Positions 8,775 through 17,878 of a stretch of DNA of 64,000 nt are shown here, piece by piece; position 1 is the first letter of the stretch; each line of letters opens with the position of its first letter. Both the position numbers and the translations under genes were made by a program. The DNA comes from Candidatus Rhodoferax mariagerensis. Its GTDB lineage: Bacteria > Pseudomonadota > Gammaproteobacteria > Burkholderiales > Burkholderiaceae_C. Location: NCBI GenBank assembly GCA_016719055.1, contig JADKAW010000023.1, positions 1 to 64,000 of the forward strand, in the 5' to 3' direction. The notes beneath the pieces were generated by a model. That model made no database searches and had not been told where the DNA came from. It worked only from the letters and a program-made list of their open reading frames with translations.

Positions 8775-10249
8775 TGCGCAATCAGGTTCATCACGCCGAT
8801 GGCGCTGAGTTGTCGCTGCATGATCTGCCGATCCATAGCCGATTTGCAGCCATGCGTCAGACCGTTGGGCTTTGCGACATGAACCGCAACGCGGTGGGCC
8901 TTGCAATCGGGCTGATCCTTCATGACCAGACTCAGCGTGACATGAGAGATGTCATCTCCATCCATGGTGGGGATGTGATAAACATCGCGGCTGACTTGGT
9001 AGATGTCACGCCGGTCGCGGCTGTGGCGGTTGATCTGCAGTGAATTCGATGCGGTGCGACTGCGTGGCGACATAGTCCTTTGAGCACCTTCTGCTGCGAT
9101 CGGGTTGGTCAGACGGATTTTTTGTATGGCCAGGTCCTGCACACCATCAACCAGCGTCCCGGCAATTTGCTGAAGTACGGCAGCATTGCCAAATGCCTGC
9201 AAGTCAAAGGAGCACATCGGTACCTGGTTTGGCAAACCGTCCATGCCAAGCACGATTTGCTGGAAACCTGTGGCCAACGCTGGTCGATGTTGGGCGTCAG
9301 GACAAAACACCCCCAGCATTCCGGTGGCACTTTCCCATGCGAACACGACGTCAACGGCCGCAGGCTGATCGACCTCAACGACTTGGACATCCTGGGCCGA
9401 CTCGCCGACCACAGTCCGGTATTGGGCTCGGGTGGCATTGAAGGTGGCCGAGATCGTATGCTGGCGCTGCGTTTGGGCCACACCCTGATCGTCCAGACCA
9501 TGGCGGCGATTGTGAGAAATGTCGTCACGACAATGGTGCTCAATCACAATCAGTTGCGGGTTCAATCCCGGATAGAGTACTGCCACTTGGTCGCGAAGGG
9601 CTTGCTCGTACTGGGTCAAGTCCAACGGCTCCGCGTCTTTGGGGCCAAGATAATGGCTGGCGTAGTCCTTGGAATTCCAGTGCTGGTTCATTGACTGGCG
9701 CCGCTCGGCCTGCTCAAAGCGGGTGTCTGGCAGCAAACCGGCTTGGGGGTCTGGGGTGTCAACAAACTGCGCAAGGTAGAGGTACAGCGCCCGTGACCAC
9801 TTGTCAGAGGGGTCTGCCAGTACCGACGCATCCTGCTCGTTTTGTAGATCGAGCATTGCCATGACTGCCTGATGACCAAAGATATCGGTCAGTGCCGTGA
9901 TTCGGGTGCTGATTTTTTCCAGGGTTGACTGGTGTTGCTGTGCGGCTTGGGCCACCCAGGTGTAGAGTTGGGTTCGCAGCTTCGGGGGCATCGCGGCCTT
10001 CAGGCTTTGGGATTCCTGGGTGAAGGCATCAGGCAGAACTGAGTTGCAAACATGGACGATCAGGTGAAGAAGCCTGGCGGGCTGTTTGACCTTGCGAGCC
10101 AGTAACTGGAACTGAGGCATGCCCGGCAGCAGCGTGTTTCCAAAATCTTCGCCACGCTTGGATTTCGCTACTTGGTTGGCTGTTGTCTCAGGAACAGAAG
10201 ATGTGAGGGTGGTGTTTACCGGCTCAATGTCCGGCTGATTTTCTGGCAT
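8771..10249 (-). CDS. Unrecognised large element protein (492 aa), first gene of the operon
   Basis: The start is ATG 10249, with AGGGAGG 5 nt upstream. The first 35 residues are low complexity (Pro/Thr/Ser) and the rest is a globular protein rich in Gln and His. I find no recognised catalytic motif. Histidine-containing stretches (VIEHHCRDDISHNRRHG near 238) may bind metal. The gene sits directly behind the inferred SOS-type promoter, so it should be the first protein made on induction. Function unknown. Confidence 0.65.
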   Translation of the reverse strand: MPENQPDIEPVNTTLTSSVPETTANQVAKSKRGEDFGNTLLPGMPQFQLLARKVKQPARLLHLIVHVCNSVLPDAFTQESQSLKAAMPPKLRTQLYTWVAQAAQQHQSTLEKISTRITALTDIFGHQAVMAMLDLQNEQDASVLADPSDKWSRALYLYLAQFVDTPDPQAGLLPDTRFEQAERRQSMNQHWNSKDYASHYLGPKDAEPLDLTQYEQALRDQVAVLYPGLNPQLIVIEHHCRDDISHNRRHGLDDQGVAQTQRQHTISATFNATRAQYRTVVGESAQDVQVVEVDQPAAVDVVFAWESATGMLGVFCPDAQHRPALATGFQQIVLGMDGLPNQVPMCSFDLQAFGNAAVLQQIAGTLVDGVQDLAIQKIRLTNPIAAEGAQRTMSPRSRTASNSLQINRHSRDRRDIYQVSRDVYHIPTMDGDDISHVTLSLVMKDQPDCKAHRVAVHVAKPNGLTHGCKSAMDRQIMQRQLSAIGVMNLIAQ

Positions 10250-10261
10250 GGTGCCTCCCTA

Positions 10262-10306
10262 TGCTGGTTAAAAATACAGTATAGAATTGGATTTGACCCG
10301 ACACAA
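10262..10306 (-). promoter_or_regulatory. Promoter of the element operon overlapped by a LexA-like box
   Basis: Reading leftward there is a -35 TTGTGT (10306-10301), a 17-bp spacer and a -10 TATACT (10283-10278). A CTG-N10-CAG site lies at 10264-10279. In the coding direction it reads CTGTATTTTTAACCAG and overlaps the -10 box. The form CTGT-N8-CCAG is the same as in two sites upstream of recA in this window. Binding by LexA would block the promoter, and SOS induction would release it. Confidence 0.6.
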
Positions 10307-10372
10307 GCATTTTTTTGAGTCAACACTTGCGTCCGACACTCAACTAATGTTTACATTTTCGCTATGGCGGTG

Positions 10373-10436
10373 GTGCAGCAGTGCAGCGGTACAGCAGTGC
10401 AGCAGTGCAGCGGTGCAGCAGTGCAGCGGTGCAGCG
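10373..10436 (+). repeat. Eight tandem copies of an 8-bp unit GTGCAGCR
   Basis: Exactly eight contiguous octamers run from 10373 to 10436. Seven match GTGCAG C[A/G] and the third is GTACAGCA. The array lies in the 406-bp gap between the SIR2 gene end and the operon start. The reading frame through it gives only repetitive Gln/Cys/Ser, so it is probably not coding. Such an array may vary in copy number or bind protein. Confidence 0.85.
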
Positions 10437-10570
10437 GTGGCCGACTGACATCAGTGCCCGGTTCACGGAGGTCCAAGTTCATGATTTGGGGTGCCAACCA
10501 GCCGACCGTCGCGGACTTCGGTAAGTGCCCATCGCAGTCTGATGGCTTCGTGAAAAGCGGTCGTTCGATT

Positions 10571-10587
10571 TTCACTCGACGAGTGAA
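10571..10587. promoter_or_regulatory. Perfect 17-bp palindrome in the operon upstream region
   Basis: Two 8-bp arms, TTCACTCG and CGAGTGAA, flank one central A. The half-site TTTCAC/GTGAA recalls the ends of parS but the spacing is wrong. It could be an operator for the element's HTH or ParB-like protein. A 9-bp inverted repeat (AGGCGACAA 10594-10602 and TTGTCGCCT 10643-10651) follows, close to the end of the SIR2 gene. No gene is seen in 10250-10655. Confidence 0.45.
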
Positions 10588-10655
10588 TTCAATAGGCGAC
10601 AAATAGCTCAGCTTTTTTCCAATCAGCTGCAATGAGGGGCGCTTGTCGCCTGCAT

Positions 10656-13600
10656 CTATTGTTCATTTCCGTGCCGTCGAATATATTCCGTCAGCCGCTG
10701 GAATCGAGGGTCGGCTTCAAGAGCCGGAAAAGCATGTCGAATCGCCTGCAGGCAATCACCGAGGTCGCTTGGTGGCAATTGCGCGTCGTCTCCATTCACG
10801 ATACTCAGGAACGTCAACGCCGGCTCGGGAAATTTATCAGAAAGTTTCGCTTCATGAATCAAATGCACGACATAGTCTGGATATTCAACCGGCTGCAGCC
10901 AGTGCTTCAACGCCTCCAATGCTTCCGGGAACGCGTCCTGTGCTGCCACGCAGAGTCGGGCAAGGCTATCTGAAATTGCGGGTGTCATGGCGCCGCGTGA
11001 CTTGGGCCAGATCGATTTGAAATAGGGCAACACACGATTGCGCCAGTATTCGCCGCGTTGCTCGCCAGTGCCCTCCAGGGCGCGAACGAGTGCTTGCGCC
11101 GCGCCGTGCAGTCCATCGGCGGGGAGTGATCGGGTGGCGGCGGCAAGCTCAGATTTTAAAAAAATGCCTCCGGTTTCCAATGCGGCGAACGTCAGAAAAG
11201 CCGCATATTGGTCGTTACGCCTGCCCAGTTTTGCGTAGCGCTCTGCCGTGGTCAGGAACGGCTGTTTGATCGCCTCCAACAGTGGCCAATACAGGCGCGG
11301 TGACCTGAGGAATCCTTCCCACGCCGCCCGAGCTTCGTCACTTGACTTTTCCCAATCGAAAAGCGGCAACAGATGTTGTGTGGCCCAATTTCGGTCAACG
11401 CGAAATAGTGCGATGACGTGGCTAGCCAGTACCACCCGACCGTGCCGGAAGCTGGCGATCTGTGTATTGCAAAGCTCACTAAACAACGGTTTGATTGCAT
11501 CCGGCAAACCTTGCCCATCCTCCAGTGGTCGCCGATACCACCAACGCAGGGCGGCTTCGGTGACATGGCCGATGGGGTGATTGATGGCTTGAGATACTGG
11601 GTCATCGTTAGCCTCAACGCCATCGTTGCATTCGAGCGCCAAGATGCGTTGAATAAGATTGAAAAAAACGACCTCGTGTTCCTCGAATGTTTTTGCGATG
11701 GATTGAAGCCACCAGCTGAGCGGGTGGGCAAGCTCTTTGAGAACGGCATCTGGCGCGCAATTGATCATTGAGTTCATATATCGCCAGGAGCGTTTCAGGA
11801 GGCTTTCTTCGGCCCAGGCCTGCAACGCCTCCCGCCATCTAGCCACGGGCCACTCTCCATGGCGCGCTAGCACCGCCAACGCGCACGCGGTAGGTGGAAA
11901 ATTATCGCGGCAACGTTGTCGCCAATCGTCTTCCTGCCAATGGTCAATGCTTGGCGGCTGCTTGAGCCACGCCACCAGTTCACGACGTCGTTTTGGGCTA
12001 GTAAAAAACGTTCGTATCTCGTTGCCGTTACCCATCCAAAACGGAAATTCATCAGTCTCATCTGTCGCCAGTTTCAAATGGGGATAGTGCTCCGAAACCG
12101 CCCGCAGTCTGGCGTCTGCTGCGGCGTTGAGCGTCGCGCCCGCGTCGCTTGCTTTGGCAAGACGTAGCCACATCTCTCGGTCCGCAATCCGCCGAAAACG
12201 TTCAGGTTCGATATCGTCGTTGAACATCTCGCGCGGCGGACCTTGTAGGATCGCATGCTCCAAGATGGCGAGTCCATGAGTATTCAGCCTCGGCGCAAGC
12301 GAAACCAGCAAGCGCAATGCTTCACGCTCGGTCTCGGCTGACCAAAGCCACCAATGGTCTTCAGAAAGAAGCCAGCGAAGTCCATGTTCCGAGGCAACCA
12401 GATCGAAGTGTGCTGCGGCAAAGAAGGCCAGGCGTCTAAACAGAGGATATGGAGTGCTCAACCACCGTTCAGCCTCCAGCGCCGCACGCTCGGGAAATCG
12501 ATCAGCCATGGCAAGCCAGCTATCCCGTACCAGAATGATCAACGCGGTCCAGTCGTGAAAGTTCTGGTTCTGCGGGTGATCGCTGATGGATGGTTGATGG
12601 ACGTACGATCCGTCATGGCGATCATCGGCACCACCCAGTTCACGCATCAGGTCTAGCGTGTCCCGCAGCATGCTGGTGGCGTCAGAAAGCAAGTCTGACA
12701 ATGCTTCGTGCCAACGGGAATCTTTCGCGACATCGCTCAGCTCACCATGCACGTGATCGGCACCAAGCACAATTTCCCAATCCACCAAGTTCTTGATCTG
12801 GGTGGGCTCCTTCAGTTCGCCGTCTTCTGTGCCTTCCCAGCCACGAAAAGGTTCACGCAACTGCACACGCGGACTGAGAGTGTCACGCAGTTGCATGCGC
12901 AGGGTCGGCGTCAGACCATCACGCTGGAATCGTGCACGCCACTCGTGAAGATCGAATCGCTCGTAGCGTGACTTCAAACGCCTTGAGAGCACGACGCGCC
13001 ATAGCGTTTGCATCAGCGGTGGAGGTGGGTTCTTCACCAGCTCGCGATTGATCCACCATGCAAACCGTTGATGCAGTCTCCCTCCATGCTTGGATACCCA
13101 CAGCACAAGTTTGGGGTCATGGACATGGCGTGAGAGCCAGCGGGCGAGCTCCTCCATCACCTCGTCCCAGTCGCTGCTGCGATAGTGATTTTCGACCAAT
13201 GCCATCAACGCTGCGTGGCTATAGGGGTGCCGGTCGCTGCACCAGACTAAAGGCCAGCTTGTCGTTCACCTTGGCCTCCGGCATGACCCCGAAGCGTGGC
13301 AGGTCGCTGTGCTTGAACCGAAACTCGGTCAGGGTTCGAGCCAGTCGAAAGAAGGCAGCGGGTTGTGGTCTGCAAAACGTTTGGCAGGCAATACGCGTCG
13401 GTCACTCAGAGCCCAGAGCATTCGACTGACGAAATCATCCTGCCGGGTGCTGGTCAGCGGTTTTGCCATCGCGTACTCCACTACGATTCGCTCTTTGCCA
13501 AGCGCACCAGCGCTATAAGTCTCTGCCCAGCTACGCAAAGTCTTGTGCAGATAGTTGTGTTTTTCGAGTTCCCAGTAGAGGATCGGCGTCACGTTCTTAG

Positions 13601-14390
13601 CCCGCCATTCATTGGCACGAATTTCCTCCTTGCCTTTCGAATATCCGCCGAAGGCGAACATCTCTGGGGACGATTCCCCAAGCAGGCGGTCAGCGGCCAA
13701 AGCGTCCATCATGTAGCGCAGAACTGGATCGTCGATGCTGTAGCCGACGAAGCACACGGTGAAGTTGCGAAACAGCTCGCTAACGAAGCGTGCTGCCCAG
13801 CGTTCGGTCAAGTAGGCGAGGCCGAAGTCACCGCTGGATATCACCAGACGGTCGAGATCACCCGATGTCGGCTTTATCGTCAACAAGCCGTGCAAGTACA
13901 CCAACCCATCCCAACGGTTTTTGGGTACAGGCAGCAAGGGCGCTTCGTACGTGGCCACTAACAGTCCCTTTGCGCCGAGCACTTCCGCGAAGAGTCGATC
14001 AAAGTTGGTGGTAATCAGTCGATAGCGTCCTTCACGCTGCCGAGCCAAAGTCAGCAGCGCCTCGTGCGTGGTTGTGGCGCTGGGGGCTGAAAAATCACGT
14101 GTCAGGATTTTGGCTAACTGTTGGCGAACCTTCTCGCGACCACACCCTACTCCGTCATTGCCCTCCAACAGTCCGATGGCCGTGTCGTACTGTTTCGCCT
14201 CAATTGCGGCCTCTTGGACAGCGCTTGGCTGCTCACCGAGGTCTGCATACAGCTGTTTAACCAATTCGCCGAATCCCGGCAATCCAGCCGGATACGAGAT
14301 GCCCGCCCCGCAAAAGAAAACGACCCGTCCGTCTTCGTGCGCGTGCAGCAGACGTTCGGGAATATTTGGACCGTTTTTGATGAATTGCAT
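10656..14390 (-). pseudogene. Long SIR2-domain protein (defence-associated sirtuin type), two compensating frameshifts
   Basis: The first 353 codons (ATG 14390 to stop near 13329) encode a SIR2 domain: FCGAGISYPAGLPGF at 27-40, TTNFD with N129, and YLHG with H167. These are the residues that bind and cleave NAD. The last 850 codons (13208-10656) are an all-helical, Trp-rich region. The 110 bp between them are coding in a third frame (RTLTEFRFKHSDLPRFG...). One missing base near 13335 and one extra base in a C run near 13220 explain this. The whole span is 3735 bp, divisible by three, giving 1244 residues. Known anti-phage DSR proteins have this layout: N-terminal SIR2 NADase and a long helical sensor. 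The gene is either inactivated or mis-sequenced. Confidence 0.75.
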
Positions 14391-14841
14391 CGTTATGCAG
14401 GCTCTGAGTGGTTAGGCAGGCACTGGATAGGTGACTCAACCTTCGGCAGACAGAGTATCCAGTCTTCGGCTTTTTATGGAAAGCACCGTATTGTCTCTTG
14501 CGTATTCGGATTTGGTATGTCCATAGTGCTGAAGTCACGGCCCTGCAGCGCGATTGCCGTAATGCGCTGGCTACGGGTGCATGCTTGCCCTATGGGGCAG
14601 GGCGAGCACTAAACAACTCGTCACCAGCTGACATCTTGAACGAGTGGATATCCGCAATGACTTCAATGGGTTGCTATGCAAAGCTCTCCATAGCGACCCG
14701 AAACGGTCTCTGACATCTCTTGGCTAAGTGCCAGATAGCAGACGTTCCGGATTGATGCTCCAGACTTGTACTATGGACAGGCGATATTCAATGGATTACG
14801 TTAGGAGCGGACATGCATAGGCACACGCAGCCTTCGTCGCA
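14391..14841. other. 451-bp gap upstream of the SIR2 gene
   Basis: No convincing gene is present. An 8-bp inverted repeat, ACTGGATA (14422-14429) and TATCCAGT (14456-14463), lies just upstream of the SIR2 start and could be an operator. The rest shows nothing I can assign. The gap must hold the SIR2 promoter and the end of the DUF4238 transcript. Confidence 0.4.
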
Positions 14842-16893
14842 TCACCCCCGCAGTATCAGGCGCGTGTTCTCAAGTTGGCTGTCCGAAAGGACTTCCATCC
14901 ATATCTGCTCTTGGACTCGCGTTGACAGCACGATGCCGAAAGACCAGAGTACTCGCTCCATGTGGCTGCCTAGAAGAACGAGGTCGTTGTCTCCTGCGAG
15001 GCGGTCCCGAGAATCGAAGAAGCGTTCCAGGTCAAGTGCGAACAGCTCAAACCAGTCACTTAGGCTACAAGCCCGAAGTACTACGAGGCTCTTGCTCGCT
15101 TTCCACCGGTTGATCTCGCTGCCAGTGGTCGCGCAGGCGTTCGCCGTGGCGCAGAGCAGCTGCTCAACGTGCATGAGCGCTTGACCCAGTGCTACGTCTA
15201 CATCCCGATTGACAACGAAGTGCAGGCGCGCTCTGGTAATCCCCTGGACGCAACCGGCCAAAGTCTGGTGGTACAGGACGTCTGTCGCAACGAACTCATT
15301 GTCTGAGATGTGTCCTATGCCAGAGAGCCGACCACCGAAGTAGTGAGAGCAGCAGAAGTGCGCGATTCGCAGCCTGACCGTCTCGAGTAGCGGTCTGTTA
15401 CGCTGTAATGCGTCCTTGGGAATCTTTGCGACCACAGTGGCGTAGTACGTCGCACGACCTGCCTGATGACGAATCAGTACCGCCGAAGCGCGCGAAAGCG
15501 GATGGTCTTTTGCCACAAGATTGACCGCTTCCGTGGTGAAAAAGAGTTGGCTAGACACCCCATCTGTGGTCTCGACCGTATGGCAGGTCCCCAGCCTCAC
15601 GACTTGAGCTGCGTGTTCGTTCAGCACCACCCCTCGCTGGCGCAATGAGCGCGCTATGTTGTCAGAAACCACTATGAATTCAACGGTACGCATGCCCGCC
15701 TGCAACTCGGGCGCGCTCAGCAGATTGCGAACAGTGGCTTGTGCCTTGCCACTCCTGCGGCTCGAGGGTTCAAACTTGACGGGAGTCTTGACCGGCTCCT
15801 GCGCCGGGCCCCCAGTCTCTGGCGGTTCGCTATCGCTGTCGTTCCTTTCGGGTGCGGTGAACGCTTGCTCTTCGACCAAACTTTCAACGTACTTGGAGAT
15901 CGTGCTTCCAATTCGTTGCGCAGCTCCGGCTGTTTGCGAGTCAGCCTGCGAGCTGATGAAGAAGTCCAAGGAGCACTGGGCGAAAGCGCGATTCAATGAC
16001 GCAACTTCGAGTTCTAGCTTGCCGAAGCAACCCACCAACACCTTGCTGGAGCAAACTGGCATCACAACCCCGGCGAGCTCATCGTCGCTCAGTAGCCAGT
16101 ACGGCACCATCTCTTGGAAGTCCGACGTCTTCGACCCCACGGCGAGGCAGTCCGGAAGCACAAAGTGGGTCGGTGGTTCGGTCGCAATGATTTGCCAGTT
16201 CATAGCCTTCAGGCGTTCCACGCGACGGGCGGGCACTAGGTCTCTTTCCAACGCTTTGCTGTGTCCGTTAACAATCATTTCAGGAATTTTTTCAAGCAGC
16301 ATCCCGATCTGCTGCAGGAACATCGTGGCAAGTGCTGGGAACATCTGGGGAAACTTCTCTCGAGCCCGAAAGTGCACTAGCTTTGCAAGCGCGTTCATGC
16401 CGCTCTCCGGGAGAGCCCTAAACTGCGAAGCAATCTCTTCTTCAATCAACTTGACCAGCGTCGACTCCGCCTTCAGCGAGTCAACTTCAAGCAAGGCGCG
16501 CGCGGTCTGGTCGCTGCGTATGGCATCTGCGAAGTAATCCAGCATTTCAGTTGCAATAGCCGAGAAGCTACCCCTGACAAACGCTGATCGGAATGACAGG
16601 TGGACCACCACTGCCGCTGCCACGTGTGAGTCGAAGGATCCGACGTCGGCCGCACGTAGAGCAGCGACCGCAGGTGCCAAGACCGAGCCCTCATAGGTTG
16701 TGATTATGTCGTCGAGCGACTGCTCATCGGACGGCTCCGAGTAGAAGTCTCGCTGCGCTGCGACTCCCTCGGTCGAGGAACGGTAGCACTCCTGTCCCTT
16801 CCTGAACACGTACACCCGAGTCGCTTTCCCCTCGACCACTCCGAAGCCTCTTTGCAGGGCCTGTGGGATGAAATGCTGTTTTCGACCTGCCAT
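14842..16893 (-). CDS. DUF4238-domain protein, unusually long (683 aa)
   Basis: The start is ATG 16893 (MAGRKQHFIPQ), with GAGG upstream. The family signature is at the N-terminus: KQHFIPQALQRGFG, then VYVFRK and DFYSEPSDEQSLDDIIT. DUF4238 proteins that I know are about 250-400 residues. This one has an extra C-terminal part of some 330 residues after a charged linker (NDSDSEPPETGGPAQEP, near 345). Function of DUF4238 is not established. It often sits in mobile elements and near defence genes. Here it stands between the SIR2 gene and the recombinase, so a defence or addiction role is possible but unproven. Confidence 0.65.
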   Translation of the reverse strand: MAGRKQHFIPQALQRGFGVVEGKATRVYVFRKGQECYRSSTEGVAAQRDFYSEPSDEQSLDDIITTYEGSVLAPAVAALRAADVGSFDSHVAAAVVVHLSFRSAFVRGSFSAIATEMLDYFADAIRSDQTARALLEVDSLKAESTLVKLIEEEIASQFRALPESGMNALAKLVHFRAREKFPQMFPALATMFLQQIGMLLEKIPEMIVNGHSKALERDLVPARRVERLKAMNWQIIATEPPTHFVLPDCLAVGSKTSDFQEMVPYWLLSDDELAGVVMPVCSSKVLVGCFGKLELEVASLNRAFAQCSLDFFISSQADSQTAGAAQRIGSTISKYVESLVEEQAFTAPERNDSDSEPPETGGPAQEPVKTPVKFEPSSRRSGKAQATVRNLLSAPELQAGMRTVEFIVVSDNIARSLRQRGVVLNEHAAQVVRLGTCHTVETTDGVSSQLFFTTEAVNLVAKDHPLSRASAVLIRHQAGRATYYATVVAKIPKDALQRNRPLLETVRLRIAHFCCSHYFGGRLSGIGHISDNEFVATDVLYHQTLAGCVQGITRARLHFVVNRDVDVALGQALMHVEQLLCATANACATTGSEINRWKASKSLVVLRACSLSDWFELFALDLERFFDSRDRLAGDNDLVLLGSHMERVLWSFGIVLSTRVQEQIWMEVLSDSQLENTRLILRG

Positions 16894-17219
16894 TGCGTTT
16901 CCTCTTCGCACGAAAACTTCAGCGCCCACATCATGCAGGCTAGAAACGATGTCTAACTCAAAATTACGATAGGCAACGGTGCATTGTCCCACCCCACCGC
17001 GGCATTCTGGTTCTGAGGTTCTAGCTAGCACAGGATTTCAAGGGGGACTTCAATGCGCCCCCAAATGGCTGTTTTCGCCGTCTTGTGGGTATGCACTCAG
17101 CAGTACCGGTGTTTAACTGCGCTGAGCGAATCGGATTACCCTCTGTTGCCCTACGTGACCCACCGTCTCGGAAGATTTGATTCATGATTTCTGGGTCTTT
17201 CAAATGCCCTTTGCAAACC
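16894..17219. other. 326-bp divergent gap between DUF4238 gene and recombinase module
   Basis: It should contain the promoters of both flanking transcripts, but I cannot fix them by eye. A short GC hairpin, GGGGG (17042-17046) and CCCCC (17058-17062), is the only structure noticed. No gene is seen. Confidence 0.35.
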
Positions 17220-17426
17220 ATGAAACCAATCAAACTCACTCCCTCAGAACAGATGTCAGCGCATCAGCGCGCATCTGAGATTACAACCATCCTGGCCGCA
17301 GCCATTATGCGCACTCATGCCAGTGGTCAGGCTGCGACAGATCAAAATGAAAGACAAGTTGTACTTGGCTCTTCTGGTCACCAGCGCGTTCATACGAACC
17401 CTTATCAAACAAGGAGTTTCAAATGA
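17220..17426 (+). CDS. Small protein heading the recombinase module (68 aa)
   Basis: ATG 17220 begins MKPIKLTPSEQ. Residues 17-33 (RASEITTILAAAIMRTH) match the short helical pattern (RxxEI..ILAxAIxR) of small ORFs that precede DUF2924 and serine recombinase genes in proteobacterial elements. The stop overlaps the DUF2924 start as ATGA, which supports translation. Function unknown, possibly a recombination accessory factor. Confidence 0.6.
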   Translation: MKPIKLTPSEQMSAHQRASEITTILAAAIMRTHASGQAATDQNERQVVLGSSGHQRVHTNPYQTRSFK

Positions 17427-17878
17427 ACGACACCACCACTTCAGTGTCAGCCCAAGTGGCTGCGCTTTCAACTTTGCAGATGCCAGACCTGTGGGCATTG
17501 TGGGATCGATTCTTTACGCGTCGACCTGATAAGACCAACCGCAGCTATATCGAGGCGCGAGTGGCCTACAAAATTCAGGAGGCAGCTTTTGGCGGCTTGT
17601 CGGCTGAAACTCGACGCCGGTTGGTCAATATTGGCATGCGCCACTCCAAAATCAAAGGTCGCCAGATTGCGCCGGTCATTGAACTGATGCCTGGCACGGT
17701 CTTGGTGCGTGAGTGGGGTGAGCGTGACCATAAAGTCACCGTCACCGCCGAAGGCAAATTTGACTATGAGGGCAAACTGTTCAAGAGCCTGTCAGCAGTG
17801 GCCCGCCACATCTGCGGCACGCCGTGGTCTGGCCCTGTGTTTTTTGGATTGAAGTCCAACCGCAAGGAGGCTGCATGA
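17423..17878 (+). CDS. DUF2924 domain protein
   Basis: A 151-residue protein with the DUF2924 pattern: LWALWDRFF, RSYIEARVAYKIQEAAFGGL (43-62), then the second half PGTVLVREWGERDHKVTV..FDYEGKLFKSLSAVARHICGTPWSGPVFFGL. DUF2924 genes are regularly found immediately upstream of large serine recombinases in phage-like elements. The C-terminal half resembles small DNA-binding add-on domains. It overlaps both neighbours by ATGA and so belongs to one translational unit with the recombinase. Confidence 0.85.
   Translation: MNDTTTSVSAQVAALSTLQMPDLWALWDRFFTRRPDKTNRSYIEARVAYKIQEAAFGGLSAETRRRLVNIGMRHSKIKGRQIAPVIELMPGTVLVREWGERDHKVTVTAEGKFDYEGKLFKSLSAVARHICGTPWSGPVFFGLKSNRKEAA

Noticed and set aside
10571..10587. 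Calling the palindrome a parS site
   Set aside because: Only the outer half-sites resemble parS, the centre is too long, and no ParA is present.
10364..10606. Rightward 80-codon frame through the octamer array
   Set aside because: The translation is a simple repeat of the array with no ribosome site and no recognisable domain.
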